From: Chitinophagaceae bacterium
GTDB taxonomy: Bacteria; Bacteroidota; Bacteroidia; Chitinophagales; Chitinophagaceae
Direction: 5' to 3'
Length of the DNA: 64,000 nucleotides
NCBI GenBank assembly: GCA_016702745.1
Contig: JADJDJ010000004.1
Location: 186,001-250,000, forward strand
A program made the position numbers and the translations under genes. This document shows positions 17,804 through 27,806 of this stretch, piece by piece; the stretch's first letter is position 1, and the number at the start of each line of letters is the position of its first letter. The notes below the pieces were generated by a model. It worked only from the letters and a program-made list of their open reading frames with translations, was not told the origin of the DNA and did no database searches.

Positions 17804-18949
17804 TTAATGAGTCATTAATTTTTCATACTCCGAAATATAGGCAGCAGCCACCCTTGGTGCGGCCATATATTCCAGTAAATAGGTTTTTCCTGCTTTTTCT
17901 TTTTCCAGCGCCAGCGGCCTGTTAGCGAGAATTCGCCGAATACCTTCCTCCAGTGCTTTGGCATCGGCCGGTGGTACAATTTCACCGTATTTACCATTCC
18001 CGAGTGAATCCTTTACGCCACTGATATCACTGGCAACGATGGGCTTTTCCATCATTACCGCTTCAATAACAGCGGAGGATAATGCATCTTCCAGGGAAGG
18101 GTGAACAATCATGTCGGCAGCTCCCATAATGGAAAGCGCATCATTTCTCCATCCCAGGAATTGTACATGATTAGCAATCCCCTCCTCTTTCGCCATTTGT
18201 TCCAGTAGTTCCCGATGCGGGCCGGTCCCTACCAGGCAGAGTTCCAGCTGCGGGAAATCGTTTATTAGTACGGCCATTGCTTTAAAGAGATAGGTATGAC
18301 CTTTCCGGTTGAATAACCTGGCCACAAAGACCATGGTTATTTTCCCTTCCATGTTAAGTTCAGTTCTTGTGGCCCGGATCATATCAGGCGTAACTGCATC
18401 AAATCTTTCAGTGGTTTGTCCGTAAGGAATTAACGAAACCCTTGATGCAGGCACCTGCTCTTTTTGTACCAGGATATCATACACCATCTGGGAAGGCGCA
18501 ATGATATGATTTGCTTTGCGGTTCACATATTTTTCAAGGCTCAACCAAAATTTTCTTTTGAGCCAGGAGGATAAATTATACAAGGCATCCGAATGGTGCC
18601 GGGTGGTGATTGTTTTGATACCTGCTTTTTGTCCGGCTCGTACCCCGATCAGACTGGGTATAAAGAGATGGGTGTGCACAATATCTGCCCGGGTTTGTTG
18701 GAGGATTTGCCTGATCTGCCGAACCGCTTTAAATTTTTGTTTCAATGAATCCGCAGGCACTATAAACACTTCCAGTCCCCTGGCACGCATTTCCTGTGTA
18801 AACACAGACTCTTCTCCAAAGGTTATCATAATATATTTGACTTTATCCGGATCGGAGAAGTCAATCAGGTTATTCAGGTAATAATTGCTGGACTCCACGT
18901 CTATCACATGGGCCACCCTTATTAATTTTTTATTCAAAGACTGATTCAT
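17804..18949 (-). CDS. Glycosyltransferase family 4
   Basis: 381 residues. GT-B motifs: IVHTHLFIPSLIGVRAG, HIIAPSQMVYD, VFVARLFNRKGHTYLFKAM at the domain link, and HPSLEDALSSAVIEAVMMEKP with the E-x7-E donor site. It overlaps the upstream FkbM gene by 4 bp. Predicted to add a hexose or deoxyhexose; specificity unknown. Confidence 0.9.
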   Translation of the reverse strand: MNQSLNKKLIRVAHVIDVESSNYYLNNLIDFSDPDKVKYIMITFGEESVFTQEMRARGLEVFIVPADSLKQKFKAVRQIRQILQQTRADIVHTHLFIPSLIGVRAGQKAGIKTITTRHHSDALYNLSSWLKRKFWLSLEKYVNRKANHIIAPSQMVYDILVQKEQVPASRVSLIPYGQTTERFDAVTPDMIRATRTELNMEGKITMVFVARLFNRKGHTYLFKAMAVLINDFPQLELCLVGTGPHRELLEQMAKEEGIANHVQFLGWRNDALSIMGAADMIVHPSLEDALSSAVIEAVMMEKPIVASDISGVKDSLGNGKYGEIVPPADAKALEEGIRRILANRPLALEKEKAGKTYLLEYMAAPRVAAAYISEYEKLMTH

Positions 18950-19719
18950 TGACTGTTTCTAAGCAGGAACACATCAAAAAGGTCATCCTGTCTCACAAAA
19001 AAATCCCGGTCTACTTCATCAGACCTGTAGATCACTTTATAACCGTGTTGCTGAACAAAATCCCAAATCGCACCCAGTGAATCACCAAAATTCGCAATGG
19101 ATGCCGGGTGCAGGGCCAAAATCATTTTTGGCTTGCACCGGTCAATTGTTTGCACCAACCCTTTCAGCACGGAGAACTCGGCTCCTTCAGCATCTATTTT
19201 GATGAAATCTATTTTATCTATGGTTTGTTCCTGTACAAATTCATCCACCGAAATCAACGGCACTTCAATTGAATGCTCATTGCCATAATTTCTTTTGTTA
19301 TTGGCCAGGCTGTTAGAATTATGTGCCGCGATATCTGTTACATAAAAATGTGTCACCCCTTTTTTATCAGATACTGCCTGTGTTTGTGGCTGAATAATAG
19401 CCTCCAGTCCATTGATAGCAATGGTCTGCTTTAATAAAGCATGTGTAGACGGGGTGGGTTCAAAAGAATAAACTTTTCCTGCAGGGCCGGTCTTGCGGGC
19501 AATGACCACTGACAACAACCCGATATGAGCACCAATATCAATCACTTTCATCCCGGGTGATATATAATTATTGATGAAGTTGATATTATTCAGTTCATAG
19601 TCGGGCTCAAAATAATTGTGATAACCGGCTGGTATACGCAATTCAAAGCCGCTGATTTTTCTTTTGATCCCTTTTCCAAAAGTGAAAAGCCCAAGCAGGG
19701 TATTAAATAGTTTTCTCAT
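18946..19719 (-). CDS. FkbM-family methyltransferase
   Basis: 257 residues. The SAM-binding region is VIDIGAHIGLLSVVIARK (about residue 58), followed by VYSFEPTPSTHALLKQ and DKIDFIKIDAEGAEFSVLKG, the standard FkbM layout. It probably O-methylates a sugar of the polymer. It overlaps the GT4 by 4 bp. Confidence 0.9.
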   Translation of the reverse strand: MRKLFNTLLGLFTFGKGIKRKISGFELRIPAGYHNYFEPDYELNNINFINNYISPGMKVIDIGAHIGLLSVVIARKTGPAGKVYSFEPTPSTHALLKQTIAINGLEAIIQPQTQAVSDKKGVTHFYVTDIAAHNSNSLANNKRNYGNEHSIEVPLISVDEFVQEQTIDKIDFIKIDAEGAEFSVLKGLVQTIDRCKPKMILALHPASIANFGDSLGAIWDFVQQHGYKVIYRSDEVDRDFFVRQDDLFDVFLLRNSQ

Positions 19720-19736
19720 AAACGGGAATAAATATT

Positions 19737-20678
19737 TTAGCCATTTGATTGGTAATAGTCGGCGAGTTTTTTGATTCCGTCTTCCAGGCTGGTCAGTTCC
19801 CTGCCCAGAATTTGTTTCATTTTGCTGTTATCAGGGCAACGTCTGGTCATATCGCCTTCCTGTAATGCCGGGAAATGCTGAATGACAGAAGCAGAACCGG
19901 TTAAGTGGATGATCAGTTTGGCCAGTTCCAGGATCGTTATTTCTTTCTCATGTCCGATATTGATGACTTCATTCATACACAGTTCATCTCCCAGAATCCT
20001 TGCGGTGGTTTCAAGGTTATCATCGATATAGCAAAAGGTTCTGGTTTGTGAGCCATCTCCATAAATAGAAATGGGTTCATTTTTCAAAGCGGCCCGTATG
20101 AAACGCGGCAATACAAAATCCTCGCTTTGCAATTTTCCATATGTATTGAAAAAACGGAAGATGGTATAATTCAATCCATACTCGCGGTGGAAGGCTTTCA
20201 CCATACTTTCGGCCAGGTTCTTTACAATGGCGTAAGGAAGTTTAGAATTCAACGGGGTGGTGATTTCGTGTTGCGGAAATTCCACCGGTTCACCGTACAC
20301 TTCAGATGATGAGGAGAAAAAGACTCTTTTTACATCTGTATTCTTTGCCAGTGACAACACATTCCTGATCCCATCGATATCATCAAATACCATGAGCGGG
20401 TTCTCCAGGGTTCTTTTCACTCCCACAACAGCAGCATAATGAAAAACATAATCGAAGTGATATTTCCCAAATACCGGCGCGATGTCACGGTATTGGTTTA
20501 CATCCGCTTTGATAAACTTCCAGTTTGTCAGTTTTTCATCGGGAAGTTTTTCCTTATCCCCGGTGAGGAGGTTATCTACAATAACCACGAAATAGTCATT
20601 ATTTTCCGCCAGTTTCCTTGCCAGGCTTCCGCCTACGTTTCCGGCGCCTCCGGTGATGAGAACCTTTTTTTGAGCCAT
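19737..20678 (-). CDS. NAD-dependent epimerase/dehydratase (extended SDR)
   Basis: 313 residues. GGAGNVGGSLARKL binds NAD; FSSSSEVYGEP and YAIVK give the catalytic Ser/Tyr/Lys; TFCYIDDNLETTARIL is in the substrate domain. The closest look is to UDP-glucose 4-epimerase or UDP-glucuronate decarboxylase types, but the activity cannot be assigned from motifs alone. It lies between GT2 and FkbM genes. Confidence 0.85.
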   Translation of the reverse strand: MAQKKVLITGGAGNVGGSLARKLAENNDYFVVIVDNLLTGDKEKLPDEKLTNWKFIKADVNQYRDIAPVFGKYHFDYVFHYAAVVGVKRTLENPLMVFDDIDGIRNVLSLAKNTDVKRVFFSSSSEVYGEPVEFPQHEITTPLNSKLPYAIVKNLAESMVKAFHREYGLNYTIFRFFNTYGKLQSEDFVLPRFIRAALKNEPISIYGDGSQTRTFCYIDDNLETTARILGDELCMNEVINIGHEKEITILELAKLIIHLTGSASVIQHFPALQEGDMTRRCPDNSKMKQILGRELTSLEDGIKKLADYYQSNG

Positions 20679-20720
20679 GAAGAATGAGTTGAAATATGAA
20701 AGGATAGGTGATGAAATTAT

Positions 20721-21701
20721 TTAAGCGGAAGGGCTCCCGAATTTTTTAAGCCCTTCTCTTACTCCTGAAAAAACATTGAGTCCGGCCAGCAGTCGGTAAA
20801 AAGGAATGAGGATCCCGTAAATTGGAATAATTCTTTCCATTCCTTTTACAAAGGACAGCAAGGCAGATCGTATCCATGCTTTTGCAAGCAGGGATTTGAC
20901 CCCTTTTTTTAATTTCAGCGAAAACCGGTCCCCGGATTGTACCGGGCAGTTCTCGTAATACAATTTTTTAAGATTCTCATGTGACAATGCATAAGGCACT
21001 TTTACCCCAACTTCCGCCACTCCCACCCCATACTTAAATTCCTGTTTGCATTTATCTTCAATAGTGGCAGGTTGCAGGTGCCATCCCCTGATAGAAGGAT
21101 TGAAATAAATTTTGACCTGCTGATCTCTTAACCGGGCCATCAGCTCAAATTCTTCTGCCGCCGGTGTCCGTAGTGAGCTCTTGTAAAATTCACCGTCGGG
21201 GAACATTTTCTTTTCCACGGAAATATTACCACTGGCAATGGCCGAAGTAGGTATATAGTCACTGGTATTGCCCGGGTCTGTAAGTTTTGTCAAAAACCGA
21301 TAGGCGGGTGTTTCTTTTTCAGGAATCACATATGGACAATACCCATAAATTACGCTATCGGGGAAATGTTGATGCCCTTCCAGGTGCTTTCTGATCATAT
21401 CCGGAAATACCAGGATATCATCATCGATAAACAACACGACTTCATATGCGGCATTTTTCAGTCCGGTGTTTCTTGCCACTGAAGGGCCGGCATTTTCCTG
21501 CCAAACATATTTTAACTGAAAGGGTGCAGGAACAGTTATCTTTTCAATCACATCGCGACAGGGAGAAGGGGATCCGTCTTCAACGACTATGATTTGAATA
21601 TCATTAATTCCGGAAACCTGACTTTGCAATAACGTTTGAACAACTGCTACTACCTGATTAGGGCGATTATATGTAGGGATAACAATACTGATTTCAAGCA
21701 T
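20721..21701 (-). CDS. Glycosyltransferase family 2
   Basis: 326 residues. ISIVIPTYNRPNQVVAVV at the N-terminus, VVEDGSPSP, GPSVARNTGLKNA and the DxD-type IDDDILVFP at about residue 93 define a GT-A enzyme. Predicted to be cytoplasmic or peripheral, adding a sugar to the growing repeat. Confidence 0.9.
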   Translation of the reverse strand: MLEISIVIPTYNRPNQVVAVVQTLLQSQVSGINDIQIIVVEDGSPSPCRDVIEKITVPAPFQLKYVWQENAGPSVARNTGLKNAAYEVVLFIDDDILVFPDMIRKHLEGHQHFPDSVIYGYCPYVIPEKETPAYRFLTKLTDPGNTSDYIPTSAIASGNISVEKKMFPDGEFYKSSLRTPAAEEFELMARLRDQQVKIYFNPSIRGWHLQPATIEDKCKQEFKYGVGVAEVGVKVPYALSHENLKKLYYENCPVQSGDRFSLKLKKGVKSLLAKAWIRSALLSFVKGMERIIPIYGILIPFYRLLAGLNVFSGVREGLKKFGSPSA

Positions 21702-21740
21702 TGAGTTCGAGATTTCAGAATAGTTAATGGATTATTCTAA

Positions 21741-22946
21741 TTACACTATCCTCTGAGTAACCTCAAAAGCTCCTAATTGCTTTTGAGTATAAGCATAAAA
21801 CCATTCAATAGCTTCTGAAATAGTGGAAGCCTGGCTTGCCTTTAAAATATGTTTATGTGGAACAATTTTCCTAAATATTCTTGACACAAAAGGGAGTTTC
21901 GTTTGTAAAAAAGTTGTAACCCTTCCTCTTTTGGTCCTTTTTTTCGAGACATCATTTTTTTTTGCGTAGCTAGATAAAAATCTTTCAAACCCACCATTCC
22001 CACCTGCATACTTCGCTGCTTTCTCGACACATAAATCGTAAACCTCGGGTATTTCAATTGCAATGTTCGCATACAACTCTGGCAAATCAATGAATTCAAG
22101 CAGTTGCTCTTGACCCGTATTTTTGCAAGCAATAATAACAGATTCAGCTGCAGTCGTATAAAATCCAGCACAGGATGGAAGAATATCAGGTAAAGACAAA
22201 TTTTTATACTCCTTAAAATGATTCGCAAATTGGCCTGTTTTAAACCTGTCCGAATTACTACCCTTGCTTGCTCCTCTAAACGTAAAAGGGTAGTCTATTA
22301 TGGCATAAGAACTGATATACTTTCCGATCACAATTACAGAGTAGATATCCACCGAAGTGGCATCAACAAATTTTCCGGTGTCAACATAAATTTTCTTTAG
22401 AATATCATTTCGTATTAAACAATGATACAATTCCGGAAGATCCAAATACCCATTTGGGTTTCTTAGTGTACAATAATCTTGAATCCTTTCGGCTAAAGTA
22501 TTAACTACTACTATTTCACCTGAAAAAGATCTTTCAACTGCAATTGTGCCATTATAAATCTGAGCACTAAAACCAGGCCACTGATAATAAACCGGGGATG
22601 TATGGGCAACCGCTGCCACATTATTAGCCTTTGCCCATTTAGCTATCGTATAAATCTCTTTAAGTACAGCGTCATCATCCCCGATACCACAGACATATTC
22701 TCCAGTGGCTTTTGCAAACGCCATATTCCAATTCTCTGCCATTGAAGGCTTTGAATCAATAAAGAAGTACTTTACTCTAACATCCGATTTGAAATTAATT
22801 TCAATATCATGCCTCAAAGAATCAACATCACTACAGTCATGTACAATTACTTCAATATCAATATTTGGAATTGCCAGAGCTGATCGAATTGCAAATATGG
22901 CTGTAAGCTGCCTGTTTTTTGTTGGTATTACAATAGATAGAAACAT
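21741..22946 (-). CDS. Glycosyltransferase family 2-like protein
   Basis: About 401 residues from ATG 22946 (MFLSIVIPTKNRQL); the frame is open to 22994 but would overlap the upstream gene. GT-A start SIVIPTKNRQLTAIFAIRSAL, then HDCSDVDSLR and CGIGDDDAVLK (a DDD metal site). The long C-terminal half is unassigned. From here to about 29.9 kb base composition shifts visibly to AT-rich, unlike the flanking genes. Confidence 0.82.
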   Translation of the reverse strand: MFLSIVIPTKNRQLTAIFAIRSALAIPNIDIEVIVHDCSDVDSLRHDIEINFKSDVRVKYFFIDSKPSMAENWNMAFAKATGEYVCGIGDDDAVLKEIYTIAKWAKANNVAAVAHTSPVYYQWPGFSAQIYNGTIAVERSFSGEIVVVNTLAERIQDYCTLRNPNGYLDLPELYHCLIRNDILKKIYVDTGKFVDATSVDIYSVIVIGKYISSYAIIDYPFTFRGASKGSNSDRFKTGQFANHFKEYKNLSLPDILPSCAGFYTTAAESVIIACKNTGQEQLLEFIDLPELYANIAIEIPEVYDLCVEKAAKYAGGNGGFERFLSSYAKKNDVSKKRTKRGRVTTFLQTKLPFVSRIFRKIVPHKHILKASQASTISEAIEWFYAYTQKQLGAFEVTQRIV

Positions 22947-22954
22947 AAAGATAT

Positions 22955-23695
22955 TTACTTCTTCTTTTTCCGTTTTAAATATCCTTCCGGACAAACACTA
23001 ATCAGCAATTTATTATCAATAAAATGATCAACTTCAAAATCATCATTGCCCTTCAAAAATTCCCAAACTGCAGTCTTAGGGTTGTCACCAACATTCCAAG
23101 GACGATCATACATATCTTTAGGCATATCCTCTACAATCGTATCGAATACAACCAAATATGCTCCTTCCGTTACAAACGGGCTATACAATTGAAGTTCTCT
23201 TAGAACATGTTCATGTGTATGATTTGAATCGAGACAAACCATAACCGTTTTTTTGTCCTTAGCATATTCTTTCACTCTTTCTATAATATTTAAGTCCAAC
23301 GCACTCCCCTCAATCATATCTATCCTTTTAAAAAAAGGATGCTTCTCAATTTCTTCCCGGTTATGCGATCTTATATCAATATCAATTCCCAATACTTTGC
23401 CTGCAGAACCGATTAGTTCTAACATAGAAGCATAAAAAATCAATGAACCCCCATGTGCAATACCTGTTTCAATAATCAAATCAGGTTTAATATCCCAAAT
23501 AATTTCTTGCATAGCCACCATATCTTGAGGATATTGGATAATTGGCCTTCCAAGCCATGAAAAATTATACGAGTATTTTTCCCGGTTCGAAACAACATTA
23601 AATACCCTGGCAGCATCCCGAATTTCGGAATTTGTAGCATAGCCGAGTACTCTTTCTTCCCTTTCTTGTTTAAATTCTTCAATTTGATTTCCCAT
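22955..23695 (-). CDS. CmcI-family (cephalosporin hydroxylase-like) methyltransferase
   Basis: 246 residues from ATG 23695 (MGNQIEEFKQ); a longer frame to 23773 would overlap the upstream gene by 95 bp. DLIIETGIAHGGSLIFYASML is the SAM-binding site of the CmcI family, followed by VLGIDIDIRSHN and VMVCLDSNHTHEHVL. The family includes rhamnosyl O-methyltransferases, so a deoxysugar O-methylation role is likely here next to CDP-6-deoxysugar genes. Confidence 0.82.
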   Translation of the reverse strand: MGNQIEEFKQEREERVLGYATNSEIRDAARVFNVVSNREKYSYNFSWLGRPIIQYPQDMVAMQEIIWDIKPDLIIETGIAHGGSLIFYASMLELIGSAGKVLGIDIDIRSHNREEIEKHPFFKRIDMIEGSALDLNIIERVKEYAKDKKTVMVCLDSNHTHEHVLRELQLYSPFVTEGAYLVVFDTIVEDMPKDMYDRPWNVGDNPKTAVWEFLKGNDDFEVDHFIDNKLLISVCPEGYLKRKKKK

Positions 23696-24542
23696 AACTG
23701 AGTATTGATTTAAGTTTTGAATTATCACCCCAAAATTCCATAGGCTCATAATCCGGATATGGATAATATCCAAAATTCAAGTCTATATTGAAATTATTAT
23801 CGTTTAAAAAATTTTTTACAAAATCCTTTAATTTCACAGGTCTGTTGCTAGAGCAGTTAAATATCCCGGTTACTTCTGATTGCAAAGCAATATCAGCGAT
23901 CCCTTTGGCAACCTCTTGAACCGGAAAATAGTCTCTTACCTGTTCCCCACCGCTCATATTAAATATTCTCTCGCTTCTTTCAACAGCTTTCTTGAGTTGT
24001 ACTAACAAAGATTTTTCATTTTGGCCTTCTCCGTACATATAAAAAAGGCGTATCCATTTGAATACAAACTCATGAGCCCCTTTAAGCCCCTCCAAATATA
24101 GTCTTAGGGAATTTTTTGCAATAGCATAAGGAACTACAGGCTCTACAGAAATATTCTCATCAAGGCATCCGTTTTTTATCCCATACTCAAAACAGGTTCC
24201 AATAATTGAAATATCTTTTAATCCGCTCAGGATTAAATTTCGAATAAATAAACAATGCTGATTCAGAAACACATCTGAATGTCGTGCATTTTTATAATCA
24301 GGCAACCCCTGCCACGCCAAATGAATTAATAGATCAGGACAGTGAAATTTAGCCCAAAGATCCTCTGAAATTATTTCTTCCCCAATCCTGTGCTCAACAA
24401 ATACAACATCATTTAGCCAGTCTGCATTCTGCACTTTTTGCCTGGAAGTTGAAGTTGCAATCACATGATGGCCCCTCTTTAAAAGTTCCCTTATTAAATG
24501 CTGCCCAATAAACCCTGAAGCACCCGTAACTAAAACTTTCAT
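23679..24542 (-). CDS. SDR nucleotide-sugar epimerase/reductase of the CDP-sugar cassette
   Basis: 287 residues. GASGFIGQHLIRELLKRG binds NAD(P); GTCFEYG and YAIAK give the catalytic region. It follows an RmlC-like 3,5-epimerase, rfbG and rfbF, so it probably performs the last step (4-keto reduction or epimerisation) on a CDP-4-keto-6-deoxyhexose. It overlaps the RmlC-like gene by 4 bp. The product sugar is not certain. Confidence 0.82.
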   Translation of the reverse strand: MKVLVTGASGFIGQHLIRELLKRGHHVIATSTSRQKVQNADWLNDVVFVEHRIGEEIISEDLWAKFHCPDLLIHLAWQGLPDYKNARHSDVFLNQHCLFIRNLILSGLKDISIIGTCFEYGIKNGCLDENISVEPVVPYAIAKNSLRLYLEGLKGAHEFVFKWIRLFYMYGEGQNEKSLLVQLKKAVERSERIFNMSGGEQVRDYFPVQEVAKGIADIALQSEVTGIFNCSSNRPVKLKDFVKNFLNDNNFNIDLNFGYYPYPDYEPMEFWGDNSKLKSILSYGKSN

Positions 24543-25093
24543 AAAGTTATGCCTAGAAAATTATCTTTGTCAATTAATGGAATTGCCAAGTCCTTATCAG
24601 AAATTTTAGATCGTTGCAGAGGCCATTCAATTTTAACAGATTTATCATCGTATCTTATCCCGTTCTCATGTTCCTTGCTATAATAATTAGACACCAGATA
24701 TACTATTTCCGACTCCTCCTCTAAAGTTTGAAAACCATGTGCAAATCCTTTTGGGATATACAACATATTCTTAGTTTGAGCACTAAGTTTCACACCATAC
24801 CAGTTAAGGTACGTCGCTGAATCTTTTCGCACATCAATTATCACGTCATAAATACTACCAACAATACACTTAACCAATTTTACTTCTGCAAATGGTGGCA
24901 TTTGAAAATGCATGCCACGTATAGCTCCTAGTCCAAATGTACCGGATTGATTACATTGAACAAATGACGTTTCCAAACCGTAATTCTTAAACTCCTTCTC
25001 ACAAAACCATCTTGTAAAAAAGCCCCTATTATCTTCAAATGGCTCAGTAGTAATATGAAAAGCACCTTTTAAACTGGTTTCTTCAAAAATCAT
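24539..25093 (-). CDS. RmlC-like nucleotide-sugar 3,5-epimerase (cupin)
   Basis: 184 residues, the usual RmlC size. GAFHITTEPFEDNRGFFTRW at the N-terminus, IRGMHFQMPPFAEVKLVKC with the catalytic His, and IPKGFAHGFQTLEEES. The family epimerises C3 and/or C5 of 4-keto-6-deoxy sugars. Context (rfbF, rfbG upstream, SDR downstream) suggests a CDP-linked substrate, although the distant rfbAB genes also make a dTDP-linked one. Confidence 0.9.
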   Translation of the reverse strand: MIFEETSLKGAFHITTEPFEDNRGFFTRWFCEKEFKNYGLETSFVQCNQSGTFGLGAIRGMHFQMPPFAEVKLVKCIVGSIYDVIIDVRKDSATYLNWYGVKLSAQTKNMLYIPKGFAHGFQTLEEESEIVYLVSNYYSKEHENGIRYDDKSVKIEWPLQRSKISDKDLAIPLIDKDNFLGITL

Positions 25094-25111
25094 TGTACTA
25101 TATTATTTTAC

Positions 25112-26187
25112 TTAAAAACTATAATACCCGGATATTTGCTCTTTGACAAAATCCCTATTGCCTTTTTCAATTTGCTGATACCCTTTCACAGTCAAATCAA
25201 TACACTCATATACATTGTACTTAGGGCTCCAGTCTAATTTCTTAACAGCTTTATCAATATTCAGCATAAGGAACCCTGCTTCATGAGGATCATTTCCCTG
25301 AACATTTACTTCAAACTTACCCTGCCCGAATTTTTCAATAAATATCTCAGTCATCTCCTTAACACTCAACGTTTCACCCGGATTTGGTCCAAAATTCCAT
25401 CCTGACGAAAAACCAACTGCGTTAGAATTTAATTTAGCTCCGAGCATAAGATAGCCGCTAAGTGGCTCAAGTACATACTGCCAAGGCCTGACAGAAAATG
25501 GCTTTCGCAATTCAATTACCTGATTTTTTCTAATCCCCCTGACAATATCCGGTATTATCCTATCACTAGACATATCTCCGCCGCCAATTACGTTTCCTGC
25601 CCTTACTGATGCAATCGCTTTCTTGTGTATATTATACGAATCTTTAGAAAAAAAACTATCCCTGAATGAAGAAACCGCAATTTCAGCCATCGCCTTACTA
25701 GCACTATAAGGATCGAAACCACCTAACTTATCCTCCTCAATAAATGGTTTACCGGCTTCAGAATTCTCATACACTTTGTCAGTTGTAACAATTACAACAG
25801 TACAACGATTATTTACTTTTCGTAAAGCCTGTAAAACATTTATCGTCCCATTCACATTTACCTCAAAAGTATAAACAGGATGATTATATGACTTTCTTAC
25901 CAATGGCTGAGCGGCTAAATGAAAAATAAAATCAGGCTCAAAGTCCAATATCTCTTGTTCAAGTTTGTTGTAGTCTCTAATATCTGCAATAACAGAATTA
26001 CAAAGTGTGTCACCATTTACAAAATGATACAAGTCATTTTCATGTTCAGGACTCAATGCATAGCCTTTAACATTTGCGCCTAAATCGCTTAACCAACTTA
26101 ATAACCAAGTCCCTTTGAATCCGGTATGACCAGTCAAAAAACATTTTTCCCTTTATACGTTTCCTCAAATAATTTTCTCAAGTCCAT
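25112..26187 (-). pseudogene. rfbG: CDP-glucose 4,6-dehydratase, frameshifted near its start
   Basis: The intact frame 25112-26137 begins directly at TGHTGFKGTWLLSWL, without the usual N-terminus. The missing part (ATG 26187, MDLRKLFEETYKGKNVF) is present in another frame; restoring one base in the A6 run 26136-26141 joins them as ...GKNVFLTGHTGFKG... Other family features: LAAQPLVRKSYNHP, DPYSASKAMAEI (YxxxK) and the C-terminal NFGPNPGET. It converts CDP-glucose to CDP-4-keto-6-deoxyglucose. Either broken or a sequence error. Confidence 0.85.
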
Positions 26188-26964
26188 AATTACCAGTTTT
26201 TCCAGGGAGCATTCCCTTTTCCCACAAGTCTTCCAATTCGATTTTGTCACGCAGAGCATCCATACACTTCCAAAACCCTGATGCCGGTAAGCAGTGAGCT
26301 GCTGATCAGCTGCTATATCAGTCAATGGTTGCTTTTCCCACTGCACAGAATCAGCCTCTTCTGATAAATAATTGAAAATTCCGGGCTCAAGTACAAAGAA
26401 GCCTCCATTTATCCAAAGACCATCACCCTCTGGCTTTTCCTGAAAATGCTTGACTACCCCTGCTGAATCAGTTTCCAAATTTCCAAATCTGCCTGGCATT
26501 TGTATTGATGTGAGAGTGGCCAATTTCCCATGGTTTTTATGAAATTTTATTAAATCGTCGATATTAATATCACTTAGGCCATCTCCATAAGTGAGCATAA
26601 AAGTTTCATTATTGACATACTGCCTAATTCTACGAATTCTTCCCGCAGTATTTGTATGCAATCCAGTATCAATTAGTGTAACTTTAAAAGACTCGCTACT
26701 AGTATAATGTACAACCATTTGATTGCTTCCAAGCTCTACAGTAATATCAGAATTATACAAGTAATAGTTAATAAAATACTCTTTTATGAAATATCCTTTG
26801 TATCCAAGACACACTATAAAATCATTGAACCCATAATGAGCATAGATTTTCATGATATGCCACAATATTGGTTTTCCGCCAATCTCAATCATAGGCTTTG
26901 GCCTTATTGTGGTTTCCTCAGTAAGTCGGGTGCCCAGGCCCCCAGCCAAAATAACAACTTTCAT
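26165..26964 (-). pseudogene. rfbF: Glucose-1-phosphate cytidylyltransferase, frameshifted near its end
   Basis: LAGGLGTRLTEETTIRPKPM is the nucleotidyltransferase signature, and MLTYGDGLSDI the metal site. After YRHQGF the frame turns to unlikely sequence and fuses into the rfbG frame, ending at 26134. Restoring one base in the A4 run 26272-26275 gives the family ending (W-K-C-M-D-A-L-R-D then ELEDLWEKG) with a TGA at 26165-26167. It makes CDP-glucose from CTP and glucose-1-phosphate, the first step of the cassette. Confidence 0.86.
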
Positions 26965-26999
26965 GAGAACTAACTTTAAATGTAAATGATGGAATGAAA

Positions 27000-27782
27000 C
27001 TATGGTTTAATTAATATTCCCTGCCCGGTTGGAAGTGACAAAATTGTGACCAATTTTCTTTTGGCAAAATCATCAAATGCAGTCTTTTGCGGTAAATGCT
27101 CAGCCCATCCATAATCGTCGATTACCATGACTGCTCCACTGACCAGCTTATCCCAAAAAAATTCAGCAGCTGCAATTTCAGGTTCGACACAATTCATATC
27201 AATAGATAAATATGAAATTTTATCAGAAGTAACATACGGTAACGTATCTGGCACAGGGCCCTTTATTATGATTGCGTTTTTAAATTCCGCAAATGTGTTC
27301 TTTACAATTTCATAACTATCCTCATATCCACCGAAACTTTTCCCTCTTGCCTTTTCCTGCTCAGAAAGATACTTTTCAGAAAATCCCTCATAAGTATCCA
27401 ATAGAAAAAACTTTCTATCCCCAAATGTTTTCATATCCAGGTACTCAAATATCGCCCTAGAATATCCGCCCCTGTTTACACCACATTCAACAAAATCACC
27501 TCCAAGCTTCAATCCGCATTCTGCAGCCCAGAGAATTACATGAACTCTCCAGTGTATTTCCCCGCCCTGCCATGAATCCGTTGCTTTTCCAGCATTATAA
27601 GCCCTTACAAAATCTTCGTTTCTGATGAAATCGCAATTGGTACAAGCCATCAACCCATCTTGATTATAACTAATTTCATCCTGGGGTATATAGACTACAG
27701 TAGTTCTGTTGCTACGAACTACCCTCCAAATATTTACTAACCGGTTATATAAATTTCGGCGAAACCATGTTGAAGAACTCAT
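27000..27782 (-). CDS. TylF/MycF-family O-methyltransferase
   Basis: 260 residues. GGDFVECGVNRGGYSRAIFEY is the SAM-binding region, FFLLDTYEGFSEKYL and LSIDMNCVEPEIAAAEFFW follow, with VIDDYGW near the end, the metal-dependent TylF/MycF layout. Such enzymes methylate sugar hydroxyls. It lies between the ABC exporter ATPase and rfbF in the AT-rich segment. Confidence 0.87.
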   Translation of the reverse strand: MSSSTWFRRNLYNRLVNIWRVVRSNRTTVVYIPQDEISYNQDGLMACTNCDFIRNEDFVRAYNAGKATDSWQGGEIHWRVHVILWAAECGLKLGGDFVECGVNRGGYSRAIFEYLDMKTFGDRKFFLLDTYEGFSEKYLSEQEKARGKSFGGYEDSYEIVKNTFAEFKNAIIIKGPVPDTLPYVTSDKISYLSIDMNCVEPEIAAAEFFWDKLVSGAVMVIDDYGWAEHLPQKTAFDDFAKRKLVTILSLPTGQGILIKP

Positions 27783-27806
27783 TAATAATAGCTTATTATT
27801 TTAATA

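Noticed and set aside
26134..26964. rfbF with a novel C-terminal extension
   Set aside because: The tail is explained exactly by a one-base slip into the rfbG frame; the family ending is present in the neighbouring frame.
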